The notes beneath the pieces are model-generated. The model ran no database searches and was not told where the DNA came from. It saw only the letters and a list, made by a program, of their open reading frames with translations. Both the position numbers and the translations under genes were made by a program. DNA of 64,000 nt from assembly GCF_016522065.1 (NCBI RefSeq), contig NZ_JAEHFV010000005.1, positions 1 to 64,000 of the forward strand, read 5' to 3'. This DNA comes from Flavobacterium agrisoli (GTDB lineage Bacteria > Bacteroidota > Bacteroidia > Flavobacteriales > Flavobacteriaceae). Position 1 is the first letter of the stretch, and the number at the start of each line of letters is the position of its first letter. Positions 40,122 through 50,060 of the stretch are shown here, one piece after another.

Positions 40122-40152
40122 CAAATTTATAGCTTTTTTTAGTTTGCACAAA
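40122..40152 (-). promoter_or_regulatory. Promoter of tRNA-Gln
   Basis: On the minus strand TTTG (40152-40149) and TAAATTTG (40129-40122) are separated by exactly 19 bases, the Bacteroidota consensus. It lies 22 bases before the mature tRNA 5' end. Confidence 0.8.
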
Positions 40153-40347
40153 TTTTTTGAAAAGATTTTTTCCATTTTTTGAATCTTTTTTCAACTTCAA
40201 ATTCTAACCATTTCAAAATCAACTCAAAACCCACCACGCAAAACCCCTAATAGTTTTTAGCCGTTTTTTTTAGCAATGTCCTTTTCTTTACACAAAAAAA
40301 CATTTTCTTTGTATTTATTTATAACAAATACCTTTTAACCTCAAAAC

Positions 40348-43300
40348 ATGATACAATTCAATTTCAATAAATGGAATACTATTATTGGTTGGTTTACTTT
40401 TTCAATCGCTTTAATCACATATACTTTAACTGTTGAGCCTACCATGAGCTTTTGGGATTGCGGCGAATACATTGCCACAGCAGCAAAACTCGAAGTAGGA
40501 CACCCTCCTGGAGCACCTTTGTTTCAAATGATGGGTGCCTTTTTTGCAATGTTCGGATTAGATGCACAACACATTGCTTTTATGGTGAATATGATGTCCG
40601 TTTTTTCGAGCGCGTTTACCATCTTGTTTTTGTTCTGGTCTTCCGCAATGATTTTGAAGAAAATTGTATCACAAACTACCGAAATCAATCAAAACAACGC
40701 CATCGCCATTTTAGGCAGCTCTTTTATTGGAGCTTTAACTTTTGCTTTTTCGGATAGTTTTTGGTTTAACGCAGTGGAAGCCGAAGTATACGCCATGGCC
40801 ACGTTACTTATTTCTTTATTGTTGTGGCTTGGTTTGCGATGGGAACAAGATATGCATACCGCTAGAGGAAACAAATGGCTGCTTATCATTTCTTTGATTG
40901 TGGGACTATCATTTGGGGTACACTTTATGGCTTTACTGACTATTCCTGCAATTGGTTTTATCTATTTCTTTAAAAATTACCAAACTGTCACCGTCAAGAA
41001 TTTCATCATAGCCAACGTAGTCGTAGTCGCTATTTTATTGTTCATATTCAAATTATTATTACCACTTACTATGGCTTCTTTTGGGAAAACAGAAGTTTTT
41101 ATGGTAAATGAAATGGGACTTCCTTTTAACTCAGGAACCATTATTGTAGCGCTTATTTTGATCGCTTTTTTCTATTTTGGATTGAAATACACAAAAGAAA
41201 AAGGATTGGTTTTTTACAACACCATTGTACTGTGTATCTTATTTATTTTAATTGGATTTTCAACTTGGTTAATGCTGCCAATTCGTGCGAATGCCAATAC
41301 CGTAATCAACGAAAACAAACCATCAGATGCTGCCGAAGTTCTAGCGTATTACAACAGAGAACAATATGGTGTTAACCCGCTGTTTTACGGACCTCAATAT
41401 ACAGAGACTTTTGCTGGATTAGACCCAAACAGCCCGTACAGGGATGCAAAACCCAACTACGAACGCGATTACAAAACCGGAAAATACATTATTACAAATA
41501 ACTATAAAAATGCCGAGCAAAATACCGATGATGCTCAAAAAACATTTTTACCAAGAATGTGGAGCACCGACCACATCGAAAACTACATCAATTTTACCAA
41601 TCCGCCTGCATTTCGACTTAATCCAAATTACGATTACGAAGCTGACTTGCAACGCTACGGCATTGATCCTTCACAACTTTCGGAAGACGAATACAAACGA
41701 GCCATTGCGCAATTGCGTAACGAAGTTGAAAAAACAATATCCGAGTTTCGTACGGCTTATGCACAGAAACAAATTGACAACGACGGTTACGTTAAATTCC
41801 TTAAAAGCTACCAGGATTACTTAATCATAGAAAAACCAACCACCGCCGATAATTTCAGCTTTATGTTCGAATACCAATTCGGGTACATGTATTGGAGGTA
41901 TTTGATGTGGAATTTTGTGGGAAGACAAAACGACGAACAAGGAAAATACGATAATTTAGATGGTAATTGGATAAGTGGTATCAAATTTATGGACACCTTA
42001 CACTTGGGACCACAAGACAACCTACCAAGTGATGTTAAAAACAACAAAGGTAGAAACACTTACTTTTTCCTTCCTTTTATCTTAGGACTAATTGGCTTAA
42101 TGTACCACGCTACGAAAGACCGTAAAAGTTTTTACGTTTTGCTAACCTTGTTTTTATTCACAGGTCTCGCTTTAAAAATTTACCTAAACGAACGCCCTTT
42201 TGAACCTAGAGAACGAGATTATGCCTTAGTGGGCTCATTTTATGTATTTGCTATTTGGGTTGGATTTGGCGTATATTCATTATACGAAAGCATTCAAAAA
42301 TACCTAGCTCCTAAAATCGCGGCTCCAGTAGTGATTAGCGTTTGTTTGGTAGCCGCACCTCTATTAATAGCCTCACAAAACTGGGACGATCACGATCGCT
42401 CCAACCGTTACACTGCTGTGGCATTGGCTAAAAATTATCTAAATTCATGCGATAAAAATGCCATTCTGTTTACCATTGGCGATAACGACACTTTCCCGCT
42501 TTGGTACGCACAAGAAATTGAAGGGATTCGAACCGATGTTAAAATTGTCAACACCAGTTTATTCATGACCGATTGGTATATCGATCAAATGAAAACAAAA
42601 ACATACGAATCGAATGCACTACCTATTTCGTTTGAACACGAACAATATGTGGGTGACAAATTAAATTATGTAGCACACATTCCTAAAATTGATAGCCGTT
42701 GGGAACTAAAAGCCTTTATCGATTTTATTAAAAACCCGAAATCAACTGTTGAAATGCAAAATGGTCAAACCATTCATTTTTACCCAACAAATAAAATCCG
42801 AATTCCGGTTGATAAAAACACCATCATTCAAAACAAGGTGGTAAATCCGAAATACAACGACTCAATCGTGCCTTATATCGATATCGACATCAAAGGAGGC
42901 GCTATTTACAAAAACCGCTTGATGATGCTCGATTTACTAGCCAATAACAATTGGAAACGCCCAATTTATTTTAGTGGTGGTGCATTTGACCCCGAAGATT
43001 ACCTTTGGATGAAAGATTACTTACAATTAGAAGGAATGGTATACAAATTGGTACCAGTTAAAACCCCATTTAAAAAAGACAACGGCCCGATGGATATGGG
43101 ACAAATTGATTCGGAAAAAATGTACAACATCGTGAAGAAATGGGATTGGGGTAACGGCGATAGCGATAAAATTTACCACGATCCAGAAACCAGAAGAAAC
43201 AGTATTACCTACCGCTCTAATTTATCACGATTGATGAATCAACTTATTTTAGAAGGACAAAAAGACAAAGCCGAAAAAGTAATTGATTTGGCCTTAACCA

Positions 43301-43623
43301 AAATGCCTTTAGATAAATTTGGCTATTACTCCTTAGTAGAACCTTTTGCGGATGGCCTTTATAAAATCGGAAAAACACAAAAAGCACAAAAACTCTTAGG
43401 CGACTTGATTGTCAAATACCAAGAAAACCTAAATTACTATAGCTATTTGGATACTTCCGATCAAACCAGCCTTGCAATATCTATCATCACCGACATTGAA
43501 CGCTACAGAAGTTTACTAGAGGTAATGAAAAAGAATGGTGACAATGCATTCTATCAAAAAAACCGCAAAACGTTCAACACTTACGTCAATGTTTTCGAAC
43601 GTTTTGGCAGAGAAAAAGAATAA
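40348..43623 (+). CDS. DUF2723 multi-spanning membrane protein (TMEM260-like, probable glycosyltransferase)
   Basis: The 1091-residue protein has about twelve hydrophobic helices in the first 690 residues and a large soluble C-terminal half. The start carries the DUF2723 signature (PTMSFWDCGEYIATAAKLEV, then GHPPGAPLFQMMGAFFAMFG; Asp/Glu in WDCGEY). FEPRERDYALVGSFYVFAIW is a second conserved stretch. The family belongs to the GT-C type membrane sugar transferases, and its human relative TMEM260 is an O-mannosyltransferase. Transfer from a lipid-linked sugar on the periplasmic side is inferred. The C-terminal 150 residues look TPR-like. It stands alone and is followed by a strong terminator. 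Confidence 0.85.
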   Translation: MIQFNFNKWNTIIGWFTFSIALITYTLTVEPTMSFWDCGEYIATAAKLEVGHPPGAPLFQMMGAFFAMFGLDAQHIAFMVNMMSVFSSAFTILFLFWSSAMILKKIVSQTTEINQNNAIAILGSSFIGALTFAFSDSFWFNAVEAEVYAMATLLISLLLWLGLRWEQDMHTARGNKWLLIISLIVGLSFGVHFMALLTIPAIGFIYFFKNYQTVTVKNFIIANVVVVAILLFIFKLLLPLTMASFGKTEVFMVNEMGLPFNSGTIIVALILIAFFYFGLKYTKEKGLVFYNTIVLCILFILIGFSTWLMLPIRANANTVINENKPSDAAEVLAYYNREQYGVNPLFYGPQYTETFAGLDPNSPYRDAKPNYERDYKTGKYIITNNYKNAEQNTDDAQKTFLPRMWSTDHIENYINFTNPPAFRLNPNYDYEADLQRYGIDPSQLSEDEYKRAIAQLRNEVEKTISEFRTAYAQKQIDNDGYVKFLKSYQDYLIIEKPTTADNFSFMFEYQFGYMYWRYLMWNFVGRQNDEQGKYDNLDGNWISGIKFMDTLHLGPQDNLPSDVKNNKGRNTYFFLPFILGLIGLMYHATKDRKSFYVLLTLFLFTGLALKIYLNERPFEPRERDYALVGSFYVFAIWVGFGVYSLYESIQKYLAPKIAAPVVISVCLVAAPLLIASQNWDDHDRSNRYTAVALAKNYLNSCDKNAILFTIGDNDTFPLWYAQEIEGIRTDVKIVNTSLFMTDWYIDQMKTKTYESNALPISFEHEQYVGDKLNYVAHIPKIDSRWELKAFIDFIKNPKSTVEMQNGQTIHFYPTNKIRIPVDKNTIIQNKVVNPKYNDSIVPYIDIDIKGGAIYKNRLMMLDLLANNNWKRPIYFSGGAFDPEDYLWMKDYLQLEGMVYKLVPVKTPFKKDNGPMDMGQIDSEKMYNIVKKWDWGNGDSDKIYHDPETRRNSITYRSNLSRLMNQLILEGQKDKAEKVIDLALTKMPLDKFGYYSLVEPFADGLYKIGKTQKAQKLLGDLIVKYQENLNYYSYLDTSDQTSLAISIITDIERYRSLLEVMKKNGDNAFYQKNRKTFNTYVNVFERFGREKE

Positions 43624-43641
43624 CTAAAAAACAACTATAAA

Positions 43642-43680
43642 AAAATGCAGCACTATTGAAAAATACTGCTGCATTTTTTA
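43642..43680 (+). terminator. Terminator after the DUF2723 gene
   Basis: ATGCAGCA (43645-43652) pairs with TGCTGCAT (43667-43674). An inner TATT/AATA stem after a C-C mismatch and flanking A/T pairs extend it, and a run of T follows. Confidence 0.85.
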
Positions 43681-43708
43681 ATTTTATAACCATCATAATT
43701 CACAAAAC

Positions 43709-44344
43709 ATGGGCTTCTACTGGATTAAAACCAATCGTTTTATAAAGTTTCTTTTTAAACAATACCATTGGGACATTCCAAACAACCAAAAAGAAATTTT
43801 CCTCACTTTTGATGACGGCCCCACGCCCGCCATCACCGAATGGGTGCTAGACGTTTTAAAAACCCACAACATTCAAGCTACTTTTTTTTGCATCGGAAAA
43901 AACATTCATTCAAATCCTTCGCTCTTTACAAGAATCAAAGAAGAACAACACGCCATAGGCAATCATACCTTTAACCATACCAACGGCTGGAAAACCACCA
44001 CCGATTTATATCTAAATAACATTTCTATTTGCCAATCTATATTGAAAAAAAACAATATCAAAAGCAAATTATTTCGTCCTCCATATGGAAAAATCACACG
44101 CAGTCAAGCAAGCATTTTACAGAAAAAGGGATACAAAATAATTATGTGGGATGTTTTGAGCGCCGACTTTGACCAAACGATAAGTCCAAAAAAATGCTTA
44201 GAGAATGTAATCAAAAATGTAAAAACAGGAAGTATTATTGTTTTTCATGATAGCATAAAAGCCTCCACGAATCTAAAGTATGCTTTACCAAAAGCAATTG
44301 AATTTTTAAAAGAACAACAATATTCTTTTAAAACTATTCAATAA
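43709..44344 (+). CDS. Polysaccharide deacetylase (NodB-type)
   Basis: This is a metal-dependent carbohydrate esterase family 4 enzyme that removes acetyl groups from N-acetylglucosamine-type polymers such as peptidoglycan. All five family motifs are visible in 211 residues: TFDDGP (catalytic Asp and metal Asp), HTFNH (metal His), RPPYG, MWDVLSADFD and IVFHDS. There is no clear signal peptide; the N-terminus (MGFYWIKTNRFIKFLFKQ) is short and basic, so location is uncertain. It converges with the thioredoxin-like gene, with only 13 bases between. Confidence 0.92.
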   Translation: MGFYWIKTNRFIKFLFKQYHWDIPNNQKEIFLTFDDGPTPAITEWVLDVLKTHNIQATFFCIGKNIHSNPSLFTRIKEEQHAIGNHTFNHTNGWKTTTDLYLNNISICQSILKKNNIKSKLFRPPYGKITRSQASILQKKGYKIIMWDVLSADFDQTISPKKCLENVIKNVKTGSIIVFHDSIKASTNLKYALPKAIEFLKEQQYSFKTIQ

Positions 44345-44357
44345 AATTTATCTTTAT

Positions 44358-44654
44358 TTAAAATTGATCTTGCACAATACCAATCAAAGTATTGGCATCT
44401 AACTCACCCGATTGTCTCCAAATCATTTGACCTTCTTTATAAATCATTAAAGTAGGCAATCCTTTTATTCGGAGGGCATCGGCTAGTTCTTGATTTTTAT
44501 CAACATCAATTTTAATCACCTTTGCTCTATCACCTAAAGCGGCGGCAACATCTTTTATTACAGGATGCATGGAAACAGAAGATTCATTCCACTCAGTATA
44601 AAAATCAATTAATACTGGTACTTGTGCATTTATAAGCTCTCCAAATTTTGACAT
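44358..44654 (-). CDS. Thioredoxin-fold protein without the CXXC active site
   Basis: The 98-residue protein has a thioredoxin scaffold: VPVLIDFYTEW, KVIKIDVDKNQELADALRIK, the cis-proline motif GLPTLMIYKEG and a final helix (ANTLIGIVQD). Where thioredoxins have WCGPC, this has WNESS (residues 22-26), and the protein contains no cysteine. It therefore cannot do dithiol-disulfide exchange and is more likely a binding or scaffold protein. It starts 672 bases downstream of, and in the same direction as, the metallophosphoesterase reading frame's distal half; co-transcription is possible but not shown. Confidence 0.85.
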   Translation of the reverse strand: MSKFGELINAQVPVLIDFYTEWNESSVSMHPVIKDVAAALGDRAKVIKIDVDKNQELADALRIKGLPTLMIYKEGQMIWRQSGELDANTLIGIVQDQF

Positions 44655-44729
44655 ATAAGCAACAATTTTTGTTATTTAAAAACCCATGAACTAACAAATA
44701 TATAATACAAATGTAGCATTTTTAAGTAA

Positions 44730-45965
44730 TTACCCTACATTTGAGCCCTTTTTTAGTTCAATTACAGTTATTTCCGGCATAATACCCACTCGACCCGGAT
44801 AGGCATGATACCCAAACCCTCTATTTACATAAACATAACGACCTTTGTTTTCGTACAAACCCGCCCATTGTTTATAAATGTATTCGGCAACACTCCATTT
44901 AAAAACACCGGGAATTTCAATTCCAAATTGCATTCCATGTGTATGTCCCGAAAAAGTTAAGTGAAAATTTTTAGGATGCTCTTTAATTTCATATTCCCAA
45001 TGACTAGGATCATGACTCATTAGTATTTTAAAATCATTCTGATTTACACCTAACGCGGCTTTATTTAAATCGCCTGCTTGCTTAAAGTTTTTACCCCAGT
45101 TTTCAACTCCTACTAAAGCTAATTTTTGTCCATCCTTTTCAATGAATCGATGTTCATTTAATAACAAATCAAAACCTATTTGACCGTATAAATTTTTAAT
45201 TCCTTTAAAATTATCATCTTTTGCTTTTTGCGAAGGCCATGTAACATATTCGCCATAATCATGATTACCTAAAACCGCAAATTTACCGTATTTATATTTC
45301 TTTATACGGTTAAAAGTGTTCAACCAAGGATGCATTTCGGTAGCATGTGTATTAACAATATCACCCGTAAACAAGATCATATCGGTTTCCTGATCGTTTA
45401 TTAAATCAATAGCATAATTTATTTTTTCGTGATTATCAAAACTCCCACTGTGCACATCAGAAATTTGTGTAATTTTAAATCCGTCAAAAGCATCGGGCAA
45501 ATCTGGAAAAAAAACAGTTTGTTTGATTACTTTAAAATTATACTTCCCTTCAAAAATACCATACAATAAAGACAAAAAAGGCACAGCAGCCAACCCTAAA
45601 GCTAGTTGACTAACAAATTTCCTTCGTTCGGGCATTAACTCGTTTTTGGGTAAATTATACATTAAATAATTCACTAAACTTGCGCCCAATCTAAAAACAT
45701 CTTCGCCTAACAAAATCACCGTTATCACAATTTTTGGCAAATACACCAACAACATAAGCCCCATAACAAACATGGTATGTTGTGTTTGACCAACAGCGCG
45801 ATCAAATTGCATGAACGAATACACAATATAAACCAACAAAAACAAGCTAATTAGTGCATAACTTATCAAAAGCCATTTGGGTTTAAAAAGAGTTCTTACC
45901 GCTTGGTAAGCATAAATTTCGACTACTAAAAAGAGAGCCACAATAATCAAAAGGCGTAATCCCAT
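44730..45965 (-). CDS. Membrane-bound metallophosphoesterase
   Basis: This is a calcineurin-like phosphoesterase with a membrane anchor. The 411 residues have four hydrophobic helices in the first 115 (LRLLIIVALFLVVEIYAY; LLISYALISLFLLVYIVY; MFVMGLMLLVYLPKIVITVI; ALGLAAVPFLSLLYGI). The catalytic domain follows from about 150, with all metal motifs: DVHSGSFD, GDIVN, GNHDYG, MSHDPSHW and FSGHTHGMQFG. This form resembles the YkuE/LpxH-like group; the substrate is unknown. The ATG at 45965 was chosen over a TTG six codons upstream. Confidence 0.9.
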   Translation of the reverse strand: MGLRLLIIVALFLVVEIYAYQAVRTLFKPKWLLISYALISLFLLVYIVYSFMQFDRAVGQTQHTMFVMGLMLLVYLPKIVITVILLGEDVFRLGASLVNYLMYNLPKNELMPERRKFVSQLALGLAAVPFLSLLYGIFEGKYNFKVIKQTVFFPDLPDAFDGFKITQISDVHSGSFDNHEKINYAIDLINDQETDMILFTGDIVNTHATEMHPWLNTFNRIKKYKYGKFAVLGNHDYGEYVTWPSQKAKDDNFKGIKNLYGQIGFDLLLNEHRFIEKDGQKLALVGVENWGKNFKQAGDLNKAALGVNQNDFKILMSHDPSHWEYEIKEHPKNFHLTFSGHTHGMQFGIEIPGVFKWSVAEYIYKQWAGLYENKGRYVYVNRGFGYHAYPGRVGIMPEITVIELKKGSNVG

Positions 45966-46160
45966 CAAAAAAATTTTTAACAAAGTAACAAAGTTTACGG
46001 TTGCTGAACGTTTTTATTATAAAAAATTTAACTCGAAAGCAGTAAGCTTCTTTTTTTCGAAAAAATCACATCTTAATTTGATACATCAAAGATGCAAAAA
46101 CTAAATCCAGATTCGTTTTTACCATTCAAATGTGTATTTTTACAAGCTAATACAAAAGTT

Positions 46161-48992
46161 ATGTCAGCTCAAAAACGCCTATTTTTACTCGATGCCTATG
46201 CCTTAATTTTTAGAGGATATTATGCCTTTATCAAAAACCCGAGAATCAACTCAAAAGGAATGGATACATCGGCCATAATGGGATTTATGAATTCACTTTT
46301 AGATGTAATTCGAAGAGAAAAACCAGATCATTTGGCAGTTGCTTTTGATAAAGGTGGCAGTGATTTCCGGAACCAAATGTTCCCCGAATACAAAGCCCAT
46401 CGCGATGAAACTCCCGATGCAATTAAAATTGCCGTGCCGTATATACAAGAATTACTTCGCGCCATGCACATTCCTATTATTGAACTTGCGGGTTGCGAAG
46501 CGGATGATTTAATTGGAACTATTGCCAAACAGGCCGAAAAACAAAATTACCAAGTTTTTATGGTAACTCCCGATAAAGATTTTGCACAATTGGTATCGGA
46601 AAATATTTTTATGTACAAACCCGCTCGAATGGGCAACGGAATCGAAATTTGGGGCATTCCGGAAGTATTGGAAAAATTTGAAATTGAACGACCAGAACAA
46701 GTCATTGACTTTTTAGGAATGATGGGCGACTCGGCCGATAACATTCCGGGTTTGCCGGGAGTTGGCGAAAAAACAGCCAAAAAGTTTTTAGCAGAATACG
46801 GTTCCATCGAAAATCTTTTGGCTAATACCCATCAATTAAAAGGCGCTATGAAAGCTAAAATTGAAGCCAACGCCGAATTGGGTTTGTTATCAAAAAAATT
46901 AGCCACTATTCTTTTAGATTGCGACGTAACTTTTCACGAAGAAGACTACGAATTATCTCGTCCGGATTTTGAAAAAACTGCTGCAATTTTTAATGAGTTG
47001 GAATTTAGAAGAATGGCCGAACAATTTGACTCCTTATTCAATCCACAAACAAATAGCAATACAAGTTCGGAAGTTAAATCGACTAAAAAAAGTAGCGCGG
47101 CTAACGAAGATCAATTTGATTTATTCGGAAATGGCGAAACGGCCGGAAGCACTGAAGAAGCTAGAGCTTCCTTTTTTACTAATTTAGAAAACACACCACA
47201 TTCTTACCAAATTATTCAAGGTGAATTGGGTTTAAAATTACTCCTCCAAAATTTACAAAACCAAAAGCAAGTTTGTTTTGATACCGAAACAACCGGAATA
47301 GACACGTTACATGCCGAATTGGTTGGCATTGCCTTTTCATACGAAAAAGGAAAAGGCTTTTATGTACCTTTCCCAGAAAGCCGAGAAGAAACTCAAACAT
47401 TACTTGATAAATTTATACCTTTTTTTGAAAACGAAAACATCGAAAAAATTGGTCAAAATATCAAATATGATTTAAAAATACTTTCCAATTACGGAATCCA
47501 AATCAAAGGAAAATTATTTGATACGATGATTGCTCATTACCTGATAAACCCAGATATGCGTCATAATATGGATATTTTGGCCGAAACTTATTTAAAATAC
47601 AGCCCAAAACCTATTGAAGAATTAATTGGAAAGAAAGGAAAAAATCAAAAATCGATGCGCGATGTGGCTTTTGAAGAAATAAAGGAATACGCAGTTGAAG
47701 ATGCTGATATTACAATGCAATTAGCGCAACTGTTTACCGAAGAATTAGATCAAACCGAAACCAAAAAATTATTTGAAGACATCGAAATTCCGTTGTTACG
47801 CGTTTTGGCCGCTATGGAAACCGAAGGTATTCGTTTGGATATTGATTTCTTAAAAAACATGTCGACTGATATGCAAAAAGAAATTGATATTTTCGAACAA
47901 AAAATATACGAAACTGCTGGCGAAAAATTCAATTTAGCTTCACCCAAACAATTAGGCGACATTTTATTCGATAAATTAAAAATTGGAGGAGCTAAACAAA
48001 AGAAAACCAAAACCGGACAATACGCCACAGGAGAAGAAGTTTTATCTTATCTAGCTAATGAGCATCAAATTGTAAAAGATATTTTAGAGTGGCGCCAATT
48101 AATTAAACTACAAAACACGTATGTAGACGCATTACCTTTACAAGTGGATAAAAAAACCGGACGTATTCATACGGATTACATGCAAACTGTAGCTGCAACG
48201 GGTCGATTAAGCTCCAATAATCCGAATTTGCAAAACATTCCGATTCGTACGGAAAGAGGTCGCCAAATACGAAAAGCATTTGTGGCTCGAGATGAAAATT
48301 ACAGTTTACTTTCTGCCGATTATTCCCAAATAGAATTGCGAATTATTGCCGCTTTGAGTGGAGAAGAAAACATGATTAAGGCTTTTCAAAACAACGAAGA
48401 CATTCACAAATCAACCGCTGCAAAAGTTTTTAATGTTGCGCTAGACGAAGTAACACGTGAACAACGTAGTCATGCCAAAACAGTAAATTTTGGTATTATT
48501 TATGGCGTTTCGGCGTTTGGACTTTCCAATCAAACCAATTTGTCTCGTTCAGAAAGTGCCGCATTGATTGAAGCTTATTACAAAACCTACCCTCGATTGA
48601 AATCGTACATCAGCGAACAAATTGAAATTGCTCGCGAAAAAGGATACGTACAAACCGTTTTAGGAAGAAGACGTTATTTAAAAGACATTAATTCGCCCAA
48701 TGCCGTGGTTAGAAGCGCGGCGGAACGAAATGCAGTAAATGCACCAATACAAGGTTCAGCGGCAGATATCATCAAAATTGCGATGATAAACATTCATACT
48801 AAATTGACTTCTGAAAATTGGAAATCAAAAATGTTGCTGCAAGTTCATGACGAGTTGGTATTTGATGTGCACCAAGATGAACTCGAAAAAATACAACCAA
48901 TGATTAAACACGAAATGGAAAATGCTTTTAAAATGGATGTTCCGCTTGATGTTGAATTAGGAATTGGTAAAGATTGGTTGGCAGCACACTAG
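46161..48992 (+). CDS. polA: DNA polymerase I
   Basis: PolA fills gaps and removes RNA primers in repair and lagging-strand synthesis. The 943 residues start MSAQKRLFLLDAYALIFRGY. An ATG 23 codons earlier adds a non-conserved stretch and was not used. The domains are a 5'-nuclease (about 1-300; ACEADD-like GCEADDLIG; GLPGVGEKTAKKFL), a 3'-5' exonuclease that looks active (CFDTETTGID, near 371; DADITMQLA) and a family A polymerase. Motif A is DYSQIELRI (near 720), motif B RSHAKTVNFGIIYG and motif C VHDELVF (near 895). It converges with the LacI-type gene and shares a terminator with it. Confidence 0.97.
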   Translation: MSAQKRLFLLDAYALIFRGYYAFIKNPRINSKGMDTSAIMGFMNSLLDVIRREKPDHLAVAFDKGGSDFRNQMFPEYKAHRDETPDAIKIAVPYIQELLRAMHIPIIELAGCEADDLIGTIAKQAEKQNYQVFMVTPDKDFAQLVSENIFMYKPARMGNGIEIWGIPEVLEKFEIERPEQVIDFLGMMGDSADNIPGLPGVGEKTAKKFLAEYGSIENLLANTHQLKGAMKAKIEANAELGLLSKKLATILLDCDVTFHEEDYELSRPDFEKTAAIFNELEFRRMAEQFDSLFNPQTNSNTSSEVKSTKKSSAANEDQFDLFGNGETAGSTEEARASFFTNLENTPHSYQIIQGELGLKLLLQNLQNQKQVCFDTETTGIDTLHAELVGIAFSYEKGKGFYVPFPESREETQTLLDKFIPFFENENIEKIGQNIKYDLKILSNYGIQIKGKLFDTMIAHYLINPDMRHNMDILAETYLKYSPKPIEELIGKKGKNQKSMRDVAFEEIKEYAVEDADITMQLAQLFTEELDQTETKKLFEDIEIPLLRVLAAMETEGIRLDIDFLKNMSTDMQKEIDIFEQKIYETAGEKFNLASPKQLGDILFDKLKIGGAKQKKTKTGQYATGEEVLSYLANEHQIVKDILEWRQLIKLQNTYVDALPLQVDKKTGRIHTDYMQTVAATGRLSSNNPNLQNIPIRTERGRQIRKAFVARDENYSLLSADYSQIELRIIAALSGEENMIKAFQNNEDIHKSTAAKVFNVALDEVTREQRSHAKTVNFGIIYGVSAFGLSNQTNLSRSESAALIEAYYKTYPRLKSYISEQIEIAREKGYVQTVLGRRRYLKDINSPNAVVRSAAERNAVNAPIQGSAADIIKIAMINIHTKLTSENWKSKMLLQVHDELVFDVHQDELEKIQPMIKHEMENAFKMDVPLDVELGIGKDWLAAH

Positions 48993-48998
48993 CCTCAA

Positions 48999-49032
48999 TA
49001 AAAAACTCCATTACTTAGATGGAGTTTTTTTA
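48999..49032. terminator. Shared bidirectional terminator of polA and the LacI-type gene
   Basis: AAAAACTCCAT (49001-49011) and ATGGAGTTTTT (49019-49029) form an 11-bp stem with loop TACTTAG, followed by more T. The left-going gene ends inside it: its TAA stop is at 49013-49011. Confidence 0.9.
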
Positions 49033-50060
49033 TTCTTTTTAGCGGTAGATTCGCGTTCTTTTAAAACGGTTTTAATTACAATCGTTTCGTATGGCGCTTC
49101 TTCTCCTTCGGGTTCTTCTAAACGCTCAATGAGTTTTTTGGTTGCAACTTCTCCAATCTCTGGCCCGTGTTGACTTACCGTAGTCAAACTAGGTGTTAAC
49201 CTTCGCGAAGCTAAAATTCCATCAGCAAAACCTATAATGGCTAAATCTTCGGGAATACGAAACCTTCTTTTTAATCCTGTTTTTAAGGCCACCACCGAGT
49301 CGTTTTCATCTAAAGCAAAAACAGCATCAATAATATTGTTATCAAAAACAGCATCTACTTTACTTTTTACATCCTCTTCCGAATCGGTACGAATAATTAT
49401 CTTTTCATTAACTGGAATGTTATTCGCTTCTAGGGCTTTTAAATAACCTTCGGCACGCAGTCTCCCAATACTTAAATTATCAACGGAGGAAAGCAACGCA
49501 ATATTTTTACAACCCAAATTAATCAAGTATTGCGTTGAATTAAAAGCAGAGTCAAAATCATCGACTACCACTTTATCACATTCTACACCATCGGCAATAC
49601 GGTCAAACATTACAATTGGCGTACCGTCATTAATAATTTCGGTAAAATGGCGGTAATCTTGTTTGGTTTGAGCTTCTTCGGAAACCGAAACGATAAAACC
49701 GTCTATGGTTCCGTTGCTCAACATTTCGAGAGTGTGAATTTCTTTTTCTAACGATTCATTCGAAATACACGTTATAATATTATAACCTTTCTCGTCGGCC
49801 ACTTTTTCGATTCCGCTAAATACTTTTGCAAAAAAGGAATTTAGGATATTAGGCAAAATAACCCCAATAGTTTTGGTTTTTCGGTTTTTTAAATTCAAAC
49901 CAATTACATTTGGTTTGTAATTTTTAAGCTTGGCGTATTCTTTTATTTTTACTTTAGTTTGCTCACTAATTTCGGGACTATCATTAAGGGCTTTAGAAAC
50001 AGTAGAAACAGAAACATTAAGTTCTTTAGCAATTTGCTTTAAAGTTGCTTTAGCTTTCAT
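49011..50060 (-). CDS. LacI-family transcriptional regulator
   Basis: The 349-residue protein has an N-terminal helix-turn-helix (TLKQIAKELNVSVSTVSKAL, about 6-25) and the hinge YKPNVIGLNLKNRKT. A periplasmic-binding-protein-like effector domain follows (IGVILPNILNSFFAKV, GLTT-type end SLTTVSQHGPEIGEVATKKL). Such proteins usually repress sugar-use genes until a sugar binds. No sugar gene lies nearby: it is divergent from the L13/S9 genes and convergent with polA, so its targets are elsewhere or it regulates itself. The C-terminus is Lys-rich. Confidence 0.92.
   Translation of the reverse strand: MKAKATLKQIAKELNVSVSTVSKALNDSPEISEQTKVKIKEYAKLKNYKPNVIGLNLKNRKTKTIGVILPNILNSFFAKVFSGIEKVADEKGYNIITCISNESLEKEIHTLEMLSNGTIDGFIVSVSEEAQTKQDYRHFTEIINDGTPIVMFDRIADGVECDKVVVDDFDSAFNSTQYLINLGCKNIALLSSVDNLSIGRLRAEGYLKALEANNIPVNEKIIIRTDSEEDVKSKVDAVFDNNIIDAVFALDENDSVVALKTGLKRRFRIPEDLAIIGFADGILASRRLTPSLTTVSQHGPEIGEVATKKLIERLEEPEGEEAPYETIVIKTVLKERESTAKKNKKTPSK

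Noticed and set aside
39867..40142. Open frame of 91 codons across the tRNA region on the plus strand.
   Set aside because: It runs through the complement of the tRNA-Gln gene and its terminator and shows no protein-like features.
46092..46160. Longer DNA polymerase I starting at the ATG at 46092.
   Set aside because: The extra 23 residues are not like any PolA N-terminus, and the family start (MSAQKRLFLLDAY) is at 46161.
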